Assembly (NCBI GenBank): GCA_040954595.2 | Contig: CM082580.2 | Location: forward strand, 14,384,001 to 14,448,000 | Reading direction: 5' to 3' | DNA: 64,000 bases | From: Balanoglossus misakiensis | Taxonomy: Eukaryota > Hemichordata | In this document: in pieces, positions 27,321 to 39,488 of the stretch | Numbering within the stretch: the stretch's first letter is position 1 | How the letters are laid out: every line of letters starts with the position of its first letter | Position numbers and translations under genes: made by a program | The notes under the pieces: model-generated | What the model was told of the DNA's origin: nothing | The model's database searches: none | The model's input: the letters and a program-made list of their open reading frames with translations, nothing else

Positions 27321-27972
27321 TTTTCCTGAGCTATAACCCATGTTTTGTCATGAAAATCGTCCGAAAATGACAATTTTTCGACTTTGCGAATTTTCAAAAT
27401 TTCTTCATTTTTTCGAAAAAACCATGGGTTATAGCTCATGAAAATCGTCCGAAAATGACAATTTTTCGACTTTGCGAATTTTCAAAATTTCTTCATTTTT
27501 TCGAAAAAACCATGGGTTATAGCTCATGAAAATCGTCCGAAAATGACAATTTTTCGACTTTGCGAATTTTCGAAATTTCTTCATTTTTTCGAAAAAACCA
27601 TGGGTTATAGCTCATGAAAATCGTCCGAAAATGACAATTTTTCGACTTTGCGAAATCTCGAAATTTCGTCGATTTTTGATAAAAATCATGGGTTATAGCT
27701 CATGAAAATCATCAAAAAATGACAATTTTTCGACATTGCGAAATCTCGAAATTTCGTCGATTTTTGATAAAAAACCATGGGTTATAGCTCATGAAAATCG
27801 TCCGAAAATGACAATTTTTCGACTTTGCGAAATCTCGAAATTTCTTCATTTTTTCGAAAAAACCATGGGTTATAGCTCATGAAAATCATCAAAAAATGAC
27901 AATTTTTCGACTTTGCGAAATCTCGAAATTTCGTCGATTTTTGATAAAAATCATGGGTTATAGCTCATGACA
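27321..27972 (+). repeat. Diverged 88-bp satellite family, about 7 copies
   Basis: Units of about 88 bp read CATGGGTTATAGCTCATG, then GTCCGAAAATGAC, then TTTTTCGACTTTGCGAA. The family clearly derives from the same ancestor as the 87-bp satellite but shows consistent changes: CTCATG for CTCAGG, and TTCGAAAAAACC or TTGATAAAAATC in the A/T-rich part. The boundary with the main array carries a tiny reverse-oriented piece (27321-27342). Relict copies of this family also occur at 35472-35734. Confidence 0.92.
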
Positions 27973-27993
27973 TAAAATCATGAGCTATAACCC
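27955..27993. repeat. Perfect 16-bp inverted repeat at satellite family boundary
   Basis: GGGTTATAGCTCATGA at 27955-27970 faces its exact reverse complement at 27978-27993 across a 7-bp spacer (CATAAAA). The satellite families flip orientation here. Confidence 0.95.
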
Positions 27994-28236
27994 TTGAAAA
28001 ATGTCAAGAAACGGCAAAATGAGCGAAATTCGAAAAGTCGGAAAACTGTCGTTTTGTCATAAAATCATGAGCTATAACCCATTAAAAATGTCAAGAAACG
28101 ACAAAATGAGCGAAATTCGAAAGGTCGGAAAACTGTTATTTTTCATAAAATCATGAGCTATAAGCCATGAAAAATGTCATGAAACGACAAAATGAGCGAA
28201 ATTCGAAAAGTCGGAAAACTGTCATTTTTTTATAAC
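27973..28236 (-). repeat. Third satellite family, three 87-bp units
   Basis: Three units carry ATCATGAGCTATAACCC, GTCAAGAAACG and AAAGTCGGAAAACTG. They match the main satellite only in the TATAACCC box and in the general CGAAATTCG and GTCG layout, so this is an older relative in reverse orientation. Confidence 0.88.
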
Positions 28237-31140
28237 CATCCCAGCTCAAAATATCTTTAATTCTTGACTTTGTGACGTTTGCTCATTTTAGCGTTTTCAG
28301 GTCATATTCATGGACTATAACTCAACCCAGCTCAAAATTTCTCAAATCCTCGACTTTGTGAATTTTGCTCATTTTAGCGTTTTCAGGTCATATGCATGGA
28401 CTATAACCCATCCCAGCTCAAAATTTCTCAAATTTTCGACTTTGTGAATTTTGCTCATTTTAGCGTTTTCAGGTCATATGCATGGACTATAACCCATCCC
28501 AGCTCAAAATTTCTCAAATCCTCGACTTTGTGAATTTTGCTCATTTTAGCGTTTTCAGGTCATATTCATGGACTATAACCCATCCCAGTTCAAAATTTCT
28601 CAAATCCTCGACTTTGTGAATTTTGCTCATTTTAGCGTTTTCAGGTCATATGCATGGACTATAACCCATCCCAGCTCAAAATTTCTCAAATTCTTGACTT
28701 TGTGATGTTTGCTCATTTTAGCGTTTTCAGGTCATATGCATGGACTATAACCCATCCCAGCTCAAAATTTCTCAAATTTTCGACTTTGTGAATTTTGCTC
28801 ATTTTAGCGTTTTCAGGTCATATGCATGGACTATAACCCATCCCAGCTCAAAATTTCTCAAATCCTCGACTTTGTGAATTTTGCTCATTTTAGCGTTTTC
28901 AGGTCATATGCATGGACTATAACCCATCCCAGCTCAAAATTTCTCAAATTTTCGACTTTGTGAATTTTGCTCATTTTAGCGTTTTCAGGTCATATGCATG
29001 GACTATAACCCATCCCAGCTCAAAATTTCTCAAATCCTCGACTTTGTGAATTTTGCTCATTTTAGCGTTTTCAGGTCATATTCATGGACTATAACCCATC
29101 CCAGTTCAAAATTTCTCAAATCCTCGACTTTGTGAATTTTGCTCATTTTAGCGTTTTCAGGTCATATGCATGGACTATAACCCATCCCAGCTCAAAATTT
29201 CTCAAATTTTCGACTTTGTGAATTTTGCTCATTTTAGAGTTTTCAGGTCATATGCATGGACTATAACCCATCCCAGCTCAAAATTTCTCAAATTCTCGAC
29301 TTTGTGAATTTTGCTCATTTTAGCGTTTTCAGGTCATATGCATGGACTATAACCCATCCCAGCTCAAAATTTCTCAAATCCTCGACTTTATGAATTTTGT
29401 TCATTTTAGCGTTTTCAGGTCATATGCATGGACTATAACCCATCCCAGCTCAAAATTTCTCAAATCCTCGACTTTATGAATTTTGCTCATTTTAGCGTTT
29501 TCAGGTCATATGCATGGACTATAACCCATCCCAGCTCAAAATTTCTCAAATCCTCGACTTTGTGAATTTTGCTCATTTTAGCGTTTTCAGGTCATATGCA
29601 TGGACTATAACCCATCCCAGCTCAAAATTTCTCAAATCCTCGACTTTGTGAATTTTGCTCATTTTAGCGTTTTCAGGTCATATGCATGGACTATAACCCA
29701 TCCCAGCTCAAAATTTCTCAAATTTTCGACTTTGTGAATTTTGCTCATTTTAGCGTTTTCAGGTCATATGCATGGACTATAACCCATCCCAGCTCAAAAT
29801 TTCTCAAATTCTCGACTTTGTGAATTTTGCTCATTTTAGCGTTTTCAGGTCATATGCATGGACTATAACCCATCCCAGCTCAAAATTTCTCAAATTCTCG
29901 ACTTTGTGAATTTTGCTCATTTTAGCGTTTTCAGGTCATATGCATGGACTATAACCCATCCCAGCTCAAAATTTCTCAAATCCTCGACTTTGTGAATTTT
30001 GCTCATTTTAGCGTTTTCAGGTCATATGCATGGACTATAACCCATCCCAGCTCAAAATTTCTCAAATCCTCGACTTTGTGAATTTTGCTCATTTTAGCGT
30101 TTTCAGGTCATATGCATGGACTATAACCCATCCCAGCTCAAAATTTCTCAAATCCTCGACTTTGTGAATTTTGCTCATTTTAGCGTTTTCAGGTCATATT
30201 CATGGACTATAACCCATCCCAGTTCAAAATTTCTCAAATTCTCGACTTTGTGAATTTTGCTCATTTTAGCGTTTTCAGGTCATATTCATGGACTATAACC
30301 CATCCCAGCTCAAAATTTCTCAAATTCTCGACTTTGTGAATTTTGCTCATTTTAGCGTTTTCAGGTCATATGCATGGACTATAACCCATCCCAGTTCAAA
30401 ATTTCTCAAATCCTCGACTTTGTGAATTTTGCTCATTTTAGCGTTTTCAGGTCATATGCATGGACTATAACCCATCCCAGCTCAAAATTTCTCAAATCCT
30501 CGACTTTGTGAATTTTGCTCATTTTAGCGTTTTCAGGTCATATTCATGGACTATAACCCATCCCAGTTCAAAATTTCTCTAATTCTCGACTTTGTGAATT
30601 TTGCTCATTTTAGCGTTTTCAGGTCATATTCATGGACTATAACCCATCCCAGCTCAAAATTTCTCAAATTCTCGACTTTGTGAATTTTGCTCATTTTAGC
30701 GTTTTCAGGTCATATGCATGGACTATAACCCATCCCAGTTCAAAATTTCTCAAATCCTCGACTTTGTGAATTTTGCTCATTTTAGCGTTTTCAGGTCATA
30801 TGCATGGACTATAACCCATCCCAGTTCAAAATTTCTCAAATCCTCGACTTTGTGAATTTTGCTCATTTTAGCGTTTTCAGGTCATATGCATGGACTATAA
30901 CCCATCCCAGCTCAAAATTTCTCAAATCCTCGACTTTGTGAATTTTGCTCATTTTAGCGTTTTCAGGTCATATGCATGGACTATAACCCATCCCAGCTCA
31001 AAATTTCTCAAATCCTCGACTTTGTGAATTTTGCTCATTTTAGCGTTTTCAGGTCATATGCATGGACTATAACCCATCCCAGCTCAAAATTTCTCAAATT
31101 CTCGACTTTGTGAATTTTGCTCATTTTGGCGTTTTCAAGT
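28237..31140. repeat. 86-bp satellite family, about 34 copies
   Basis: A homogeneous tandem array with an 86-bp period (TATGCATGG recurs at 28391 and 28477). The unit contains GGACTATAACCCATCCCAG, then CGACTTTGTGAATTTTGCTC, then TTTTAGCGTTTTCAGGTC. The CGACTTTG-GAATTTT-GCTCATTTT block is in the plus orientation of the main satellite, while the TATAACCC box is inverted, so the unit is a mosaic. Variants are few: TCCTCG, TTTTCG or TTCTCG, and ATGCATGG or ATTCATGG. The array decays at 31126-31145 into unique sequence. Confidence 0.96.
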
Positions 31141-31428
31141 CAAGTATTCCATTTAATCTAGTTCATAGAAAATTTTAATTTCCAAGTTTTGAAACCATAA
31201 ACAAAAACGTTCAAGACAGAATTTCAGGTTATATAATATATTTATTATGATGCTTACTACTTAGTAAGCTTAAATATTTTCATTTCACAATTTTTAATGG
31301 AAGATTGAAATGCAAAATACAAAAGGTAAGTTCAGTAAAGTTCAAATCCATTTTCATTGTTTCAACATTGATGGATACAAATCTACAATGCATCAGCTTG
31401 GTAAACATCAATGGAAATACTGTTATCA
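31141..31428. other. AT-rich unique sequence with possible minus-strand poly(A) signal
   Basis: No gene is seen. TTTATT at 31241-31246 is AATAAA on the minus strand, about 185 bp beyond the candidate stop codon at 31429-31431, so it could end a leftward transcript. An 8-bp inverted repeat, GCTTACTA-CT-TAGTAAGC, lies at 31252-31269. Confidence 0.5.
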
Positions 31429-31526
31429 TTAGATGTTAGGTGGTCTCTGCAGACTGTCATTTACATCGCGGAAAATGGACACTTCGTCCTCAGCTTGGTT
31501 GCCTGATAACCATCTGGTCTTTGCAT
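31429..31526 (-). CDS. Candidate terminal exon of an unrecognised minus-strand gene
   Basis: On the minus strand a pyrimidine-rich acceptor (TTGCTTGTTTTGCAG) precedes 98 nt. One frame starts after two bases and is open for 31 codons (AKTRWLSGNQAEDEVSIF, then RDVNDSLQRPPNI). It ends with TAA at 31431-31429, and a minus-strand AATAAA follows. Exon-like relatives with the same GCAG/AT(C/G)-A-(A/G)-AG(A/G)C start lie near 32350, 32610, 32780, 32900 and 34394. I do not recognise the protein. The frame could not be joined cleanly to an upstream exon, so the gene may be broken or the alternative frame 0 may be the used one. Confidence 0.35.
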
Positions 31527-31529
31527 CTG

Positions 31530-31740
31530 CAAAACAAGCAATGTAGAAATGAATGTAAAATATACATGGACATGAACCAAAGCATGATCACCACTGTACG
31601 CCAATTGTTGTTCATTCGCAGATGGTACATCACGGAGTTCTGTATGGCTGCCTGGAATTTCACTCTCTTTTTGGCACCTTGGTTAAATTTTACTGCAACA
31701 ACGATAGAGATCTGCCCATTTAAGCTTATAATTGTACTTA
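31530..31740 (-). pseudogene. Exon-like coding remnant upstream of the terminal exon
   Basis: The minus strand from about 31710 to 31585 stays open with an amino-acid-like composition. It contains ISIVVAVKFNQGAKKRVKF, then QAAIQNSVMYHLRMNNNW. A similar DNA segment, ending TGCGAATGAACAACA, lies at 34470-34545 with an insertion that shifts the frame. GTGGTGATC after the match could be a donor, but its phase does not fit the next exon in the best frame. No family is recognised. I read it as one copy of a duplicated exon of the same unknown gene. Confidence 0.35.
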
Positions 31741-31848
31741 GTTAAACTGACAACTCCTGGACATTGTGAATAACCACACCCCACCCACACACCCCTAACC
31801 ATGTATTGTCTCAGTCACTGCTTCAGTTTTCTTTCCCACAATTCTTAC

Positions 31849-31923
31849 CTTCCCACAACCATGCAGTATTCTGGACATCAATCACACAGGCTGGCAATCA
31901 TCTTAGCATCATCTACGGGATCC
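31849..31923 (-). pseudogene. Exon-like segment with good splice borders but an in-frame stop
   Basis: On the minus strand a TTTATTCCAG acceptor and a GGGAAG/GTAAGA donor bound 75 nt. The best frame reads DPVDDAKMIASLCD and then hits TGA. A one-base shift reopens it, as expected for a decayed exon or a non-coding exon. No relative was recognised. Confidence 0.3.
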
Positions 31924-32030
31924 CTGGAATAAATGAAGAGTGTGTAAATGGAATGTCTCCTTCAAAGATGGCGAACACGTTTGTGCAAAAACAAAATGTC
32001 CACCTCTTGCATCCAGCAGTCAGGTCGGTT

Positions 32031-32240
32031 TTAAAACGTTGAATTGACATCCACATAAAGGACTGGGTCCATATTGTTACATGCAGGTTTGTGCAAAATC
32101 ATTTCGCTTGACTGGGTAACGGCACCAGTCTGAATCGATACAAAATCTTCAAAATATCCACCATGATAAATGGGGCTTTGTCTATATCGCTTGTCAAACC
32201 TTGCTTGAAACCTCTGGTCTTCGTTCAGCCATTGAACATA
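32031..32240 (-). pseudogene. 69-codon open frame, copy of a duplicated unknown coding segment
   Basis: On the minus strand 69 codons are open before TAA at 32033-32031. The frame contains YVQWLNEDQRFQARFDKRY, then IYHGGYFEDF and TQSSEMILHKPAC. There is no ATG, so it would have to be spliced from upstream, but only a weak GGGCAG precedes it. Partial copies of the same DNA lie at 32395-32560 (frame broken after a poly-T run), 32640-32700, 32810-32870 and 33949-33995 (WLNEDQWMKFRN). A further copy of its 3' half lies at 34150-34275. The repetition and frame damage in the sister copies suggest a decaying local duplication of an unidentified gene. Confidence 0.4.
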
Positions 32241-32960
32241 CTGCCCTTACCGCACCCAGCTATACTGCTGCATGGCGAAAATAACTAGTCACTTAGGCCC
32301 CAGCTTGGTTGATGAATACCATTATCAGTTGATCTCGTCTCTGGATCTGCAAAATAAGCAAATGAAGTGAATGTCTAATATTCTGTAAAATCAGTTTGCT
32401 TGACTGGGTAACGGCACCAGTCTGAATCGAAAAAAAAAATATTCAAAATGGCCACCATGTAAAGAGGGACTTTGATGTGTATATCGCTTGTCAAACCTTG
32501 CTTGAAACCTCTGGTCTTCGTTCAGCCATTTAACATACTGCCCTTACCGCACCCAGCTATACTGCTGCATGCAATACCATTATGAGTTGATCTCATCCCT
32601 GCATCTGCAAAACAATGAAACGAAGTGAATGTCGGTGATATTCATGATCGTTCAGCCATTGAACATACTGCCCTTACCTCACCCAGCTCTACTGCTGTAT
32701 GGCAAAAAAACCTAGTCACTTAGGCCCAAGCTTGGTTGATGAATACCATTATGAGTTGATCTCGTCTCTGGATCTGCAAAACAAGCAAATGGAGTGAGTG
32801 TCTGCAATATTCATGATCGTTCAGCCATGGAATATACCTGCCCTTACCTCACCCAGCTATACCGCTGCATGGCGAAAAAACTCTGGTCTCTGCATCTGCA
32901 AAACAAGCAAATAAAGTTAATGTCTGGAAAGTAAATACCTTATTTACCATTAAAAAAAAA
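32240..32960 (-). repeat. Irregular tandem copies of the exon-like module
   Basis: The same block recurs with 130-300 bp spacing. It contains TTCAGCCATTGAACATACTGC (split here only for description), the CACCCAGCTATACTGCTG stretch, CTTAGGCCC.AGCTTGGTTGATG and a GATCTGCAAAACAAGCAAA stretch. Read on the minus strand, each block has a TTTGCAG acceptor, a short segment and a GGTAAGGGC donor-like end, so the unit looks like a repeatedly duplicated exon with its intron borders. No copy keeps a long open frame. Confidence 0.5.
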
Positions 32961-32984
32961 CAGACTAACAGAGACATACACACA

Positions 32985-33890
32985 AGCGAAGATGAGCGGT
33001 ACGGAAATAAACCACTCTGTTTTATCAATACACGTATGTTTTTAATATTTTTTATTGAATAATGACGAAAGATAACATATCTAAAAAAACCTGTATTAAC
33101 TATATACGTGAGGGGGAAGATGATCGGTACGGAAATAAACCACTCTCAGTTTTATCAATACACGTATGTTTTTAATATTTTTTATTGAATAATGACGAAA
33201 GATAACATATCTAAAAAACCTGTATTAACTATATACGTGAGGGGGAAGATGATCGGTACGGAAATAAACCACTCTCAGTTTTAACAATACACGTATGTTT
33301 TTAATATTTTTTATTGAATAATGACGAAAGATAACATATCTAAAAAACCTGTATTAACTATATACGTGAGGGGGAAGATGATCGGTACGGAAATAAACCA
33401 CTCTCAGTTTTATCAATACACGTATGTTTTTAATATGTTTTTATTGAATAATGACGAAAGATAACATATCTAAAAAACCTGTATTAACTATATACGTGAG
33501 GGGGAAGATGATCGGTACGGAAATAAACCACTCTCAGTTTTATCAATACACGTATGTTTTTAATATTTTTTATTGAATAATGACGAAAGATAACATATCT
33601 AAAAAACCTGTATTAACTATATACGTGAGGGGGAAGATGATCGGTACGGAAATAAACCACTCTCAGTTTTATCAATACACGTATGTTTTTAATATTTTTT
33701 TATTGAATAATGACGAAAGATAACATATCTAAAAAAAACTGTATTAACTATATACGCGAGGGGAAGATGATCGGTACGGAAATAAACCACTCCAAGTATT
33801 ATGAGTGCGTGTATGTTTTTATTTTATTTTTATTGAATAATGACGAAAGATAACATTTCTAAAAAAACTTGTATTAAGTATTAACTGACG
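32985..33890. repeat. 129-bp tandem repeat, about 7 copies
   Basis: Copies begin near GATGAGCGG or GATGATCGG at 32991, 33119, 33248, 33377, 33507, 33636 and 33766, a spacing of 128-130 bp. The unit contains GGTACGGAAATAAACCACTC, CACGTATGTTTTTAATA, TTGAATAATGACGAAAG and TATATACGTGAGGGG. The first and last copies are the most diverged, as is usual at array edges. It is unrelated to the 86-88 bp satellites. Confidence 0.93.
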
Positions 33891-34322
33891 GTCTGAGGGA
33901 TGGGACCCACCCGCACCGGGGATTTTATTTATGTCTATATAACTTACTTGTTACGAAACTTCATCCACTGGTCTTCATTCAGCCATGGAACATACAAACG
34001 CTCACCTCATTGTAGTCTAGTTGCATGGCCCAAATATACCGTACAACTTACCGTACACGCATGCACACACGCATTCACAACAACGAGCACCTTTCGAAGC
34101 ATTCAAAGCCGATGAACTTGTTGGTGCCGTAACAAAAAGGACCCATGCACCGAGCATGTAGTCATGTTGGTTTTAAAACTGTAATGACATCCACATATGG
34201 CATCCGTATTGTTGCATTCTTCAGATTTGTGCAAAATTGGTTCGCTGAACTGGCTACCGGCACCAGTCAGAATCATTAAAAGTTCTTAAAAATTGCCCAA
34301 AAACTTGGCTAATACCGCTTAC
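33891..34322 (-). pseudogene. Diverged copy of the unknown exon-like segments
   Basis: The minus strand at 33949-33995 reads like the WLNEDQ module of 32031-32240. 34150-34275 matches the second half of that module at DNA level (TTTGTGCAAAA, ACGGCACCAGTC-like). In one frame it stays open as ILTGAGSQF then SEPILHKSEECNN. The two halves are separated here, and CAAGTAAGTTATA could be a donor between them. It may be the parental arrangement of exons from which the 32-kb copies were made. No protein family recognised. Confidence 0.3.
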
Positions 34323-34394
34323 TTTGACATCATGCTTGATAACATCATAGCATCCACGCAGAGTATCCAACATCAGTTCATCTGGGCCTTCGAT
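34323..34394 (-). CDS. Candidate 72-nt exon of an unrecognised minus-strand gene
   Basis: On the minus strand a CCTTATTTTTTGCAG acceptor is followed by 24 open codons (IEGPDELMLDTLRGCY, then DVIKHDVK) and a clean AAA/GTAAGC donor. The exon is phase 0 on both sides. It is homologous at DNA level to the segment after the acceptor at 31526, where the same frame reads MQRPDGY. A possible upstream exon at about 34455-34543, with acceptor CTTGTCTGTCAG and frame RSPKTCIVVVYDV, has no donor in matching phase. The product is unknown. Confidence 0.4.
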
Positions 34395-34395
34395 C

Positions 34396-35128
34396 TGCAA
34401 AAAATAAGGAAACAAATTGAATGCCTATCCATGAACACGAAACCAAATATCGACCCGTTATCACCGTACGCTAAACTGTTGTTCATTCGCACAGTGTACC
34501 GGGGTACATCATACACGACGACAATACATGTTTTAGGGCTTCGCTGACAGACAAGTAGCCTAGAACCCCAGCATGGCACTATGTAAATTTACATATTTTC
34601 CAGTTTAGGCCTAAAGCCAAGCGGAACATTTTAAACTCCGACAAAATAAATATATATTTTTGGAGCAAAGACTGCACGGACACACAAAATAACTGCTCCC
34701 AATATAAGAGTTTCAAGGCTTATTTTGCCATTGTCTGGTTGTATAATACACAATTTGCATTCACTCACACTCGAAAACACGCTGTCAATTCATCGAACCC
34801 GCTACCAATTCATCGTAGCCCCCCTTTCCCGAAAAACTACCTTGTTTTTTATGTAAAAAAAAACCATGCCGCCCATCAGTAGAGGTTTAACACCGACTTG
34901 TCTTAATTTGATAAACCGTACATTTCAAGTTGAGTAACCCGAAAGGGTAGAATTTGTGAATGAAAACGCAGGGAAGCTCTGACTCGAGCTGTCTGACGGT
35001 GACGCATCCAAATTTTCAATTCTGTGGTGTACCCGTCTGGCTTTTTAGCTGTCCGTAATTCACCACACAATAACCCATGTTTCTGGTCAAAATGGAGTAA
35101 CTATGTCTACTTCTGTTACTTTACTTAC
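34396..35128. other. Mostly non-coding; candidate intron of the minus-strand gene
   Basis: Apart from the weak exon candidate near 34455-34543, I see no gene. The stretch 34600-35020 has no repeats or open frames of note. If the first exon at 35129-35340 is real, this is its first intron. Confidence 0.4.
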
Positions 35129-35188
35129 CGCTGTCGTCATGAAAACTATCCAGCGGAGAAACTCTGTTTGGGACAGAGTTTTCCGCAT
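35129..35188 (-). CDS. Candidate first coding exon of the minus-strand unknown gene
   Basis: On the minus strand an ATG at 35188 opens 20 codons (MRKTLSQTEFLRWIVFMTTA) that end exactly at a strong donor, GCG/GTAAGTAAA, at 35129/35128. The stretch 35130-35340 is CpG-rich compared with its surroundings. It has a CCAAT box at 35293 and a GTCACGTGAC palindrome at 35331-35340, as expected just upstream of a leftward start. The same frame is also open upstream of the ATG, so an earlier start by another codon cannot be excluded. The exon is phase 0, compatible with the exon at 34323-34394, but the joining exon is not established. The 20-residue peptide is not recognised. Confidence 0.4.
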
Positions 35189-35330
35189 CCTCTCCGCAAC
35201 ACGTCCTACGTCCAGCAGCGTGGCCGTCACTTTTGAAAATGCACGGAAGGCTAGACGGAAATTTCCAAGTGGAGGTGTCCAGGTGGCTCCAACCAATCAG
35301 CAGCGAAAACTTTGCTCTGACGCGTCTCAA

Positions 35331-35340
35331 GTCACGTGAC
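35331..35340. promoter_or_regulatory. Palindromic E-box GTCACGTGAC (CLEAR-type)
   Basis: A perfect 10-bp palindrome containing CACGTG at 35333-35338. It lies about 145 bp upstream of the candidate minus-strand ATG at 35188 with a CCAAT box between them. The sequence equals the consensus bound by bHLH-zip factors of the MiT/TFE type in other animals. Binding here is inferred. Confidence 0.55.
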
Positions 35341-35471
35341 CCGCACCAAATCATCGTCACCTATGTAAATATCTATTCACACACAATGCGTTGTAAGATT
35401 CTAATCAGAATAAAAACATTTTCAAACATCTGCATTTTTTACTCTTTTTACCGGGTGGAAAGACCAGACCA

Positions 35472-35734
35472 GTCGAAAAATTGTCAATTTTTGATGATTT
35501 TCATGAGCTATAACCAATGATATTTTTCAAAAATCGACGAATTTTTGAGATTTCGCAAAGTCGAAAAATTGTCAATTTTGATGATTTTCATGAGCTATTA
35601 TAACCCATGATTTTTTTCAAAAATCGACGAAATTTTGAGATTTCGCAAAGTCAAAAAATTGTCAATTTTTGATGATTTTCATGGGCTATAACCCATGATT
35701 TTTTTCAAAAATCGACGAAATTTTGAGATTTCGA
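35472..35734 (-). repeat. Three isolated relict satellite monomers (88-bp family)
   Basis: Three head-to-tail units carry AGTCGAAAAATTGTCAATTTT, GATGATTTTCATGAGCTATAACC and AAAAATCGACGAAATTTTGAG (segments given separately). They match the reverse complement of the 27345-27972 family, including the GTCGATTTTTGA variant. They lie more than 4 kb from the main array with unique sequence between. The first two units show small indels, including TATTATAACCC. Confidence 0.92.
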
Positions 35735-36594
35735 TAAATAAGTGTGACTGCGTTTAAGTTAGAGAGTTCTAAGTTTTGAATAGTATTACAGTTGTGAACA
35801 TTAATATCACTGATATTATAGCGATGTTCTTTTCATACGTACACGCATCGATTAAAGTTTAACTCAAAATGTTTGTTAGGAACAGGCTGCAGGGATCCGG
35901 ATTTATAGAGCATGCAGTTGTACGATTCATCGCTAGAGGTCGCTCTTCACGATCCCTGTAGTACTCATCGAGATATGCTGTTTTAAGATCCACCATCACT
36001 CAAAAGATCATTTCTGGGCCTTTGCAGGCACAATTTTTTACATTTCATAAAAACATCAGGATTTATTTCAAAACCCATATACAGCTAGTTGAGGAATTCT
36101 AAATGTCACAGTCGTCAGGCATATTTGACACAGCACTCCAAAATACATCTGCTGCGAAGCTATCACACAGAATCAATCATCATTTTTACCAGCCAAAAAA
36201 AATTACAGAATGCTTGTTGGTTTCGAAAGTACATGAGTTTCAAGTTACACTGTCTACATTTCAAGAAAGATTTTGCATTTCTAATACCAACATTGATACC
36301 ATGAAAGTGGCAACATTTCTCACTGGTGACACTATTTTTTTTTTATTTAGATAGATAACTGATAGTTTGTTCTGCTTAAAGAAGTAAGCATTCATGCAAA
36401 GAGTGTCAACATGTCCATAAAATAATTTCCGTTACCAATACAAGGTCTATGCTGTTGGAACGTTCCACACAAATATGACAAATTCCATGATGAGTGTTTC
36501 ATATATCAGGTGACCAATATGGACTTCACTGCTGAGACAAATACATAGCTGATACGGTTGAGGCATGGTGCATGACGTGACTAGAAATAATGTG
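35735..36594. other. Intergenic / 3' region of the proline iminopeptidase gene
   Basis: No gene is supported. TTTATT at 36342-36347 reads AATAAA on the minus strand about 250 bp beyond the iminopeptidase stop, a plausible poly(A) signal. The rest is unremarkable AT-rich sequence. Confidence 0.5.

Positions 36595-39488
<2,894 letters not shown>

Noticed and set aside
35087-35360. Longer coding frames on both strands around the CpG-rich block
   Set aside because: Apart from the 20 codons ending at the strong donor at 35129, these frames have no ATG with context or are overlapping frames of GC-rich promoter sequence.
31141-35470. DNA transposon or retroelement filling the gap between satellite tracts
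   Set aside because: I found no terminal inverted repeats, LTRs, transposase or reverse-transcriptase motifs. The repeated modules look like exons.
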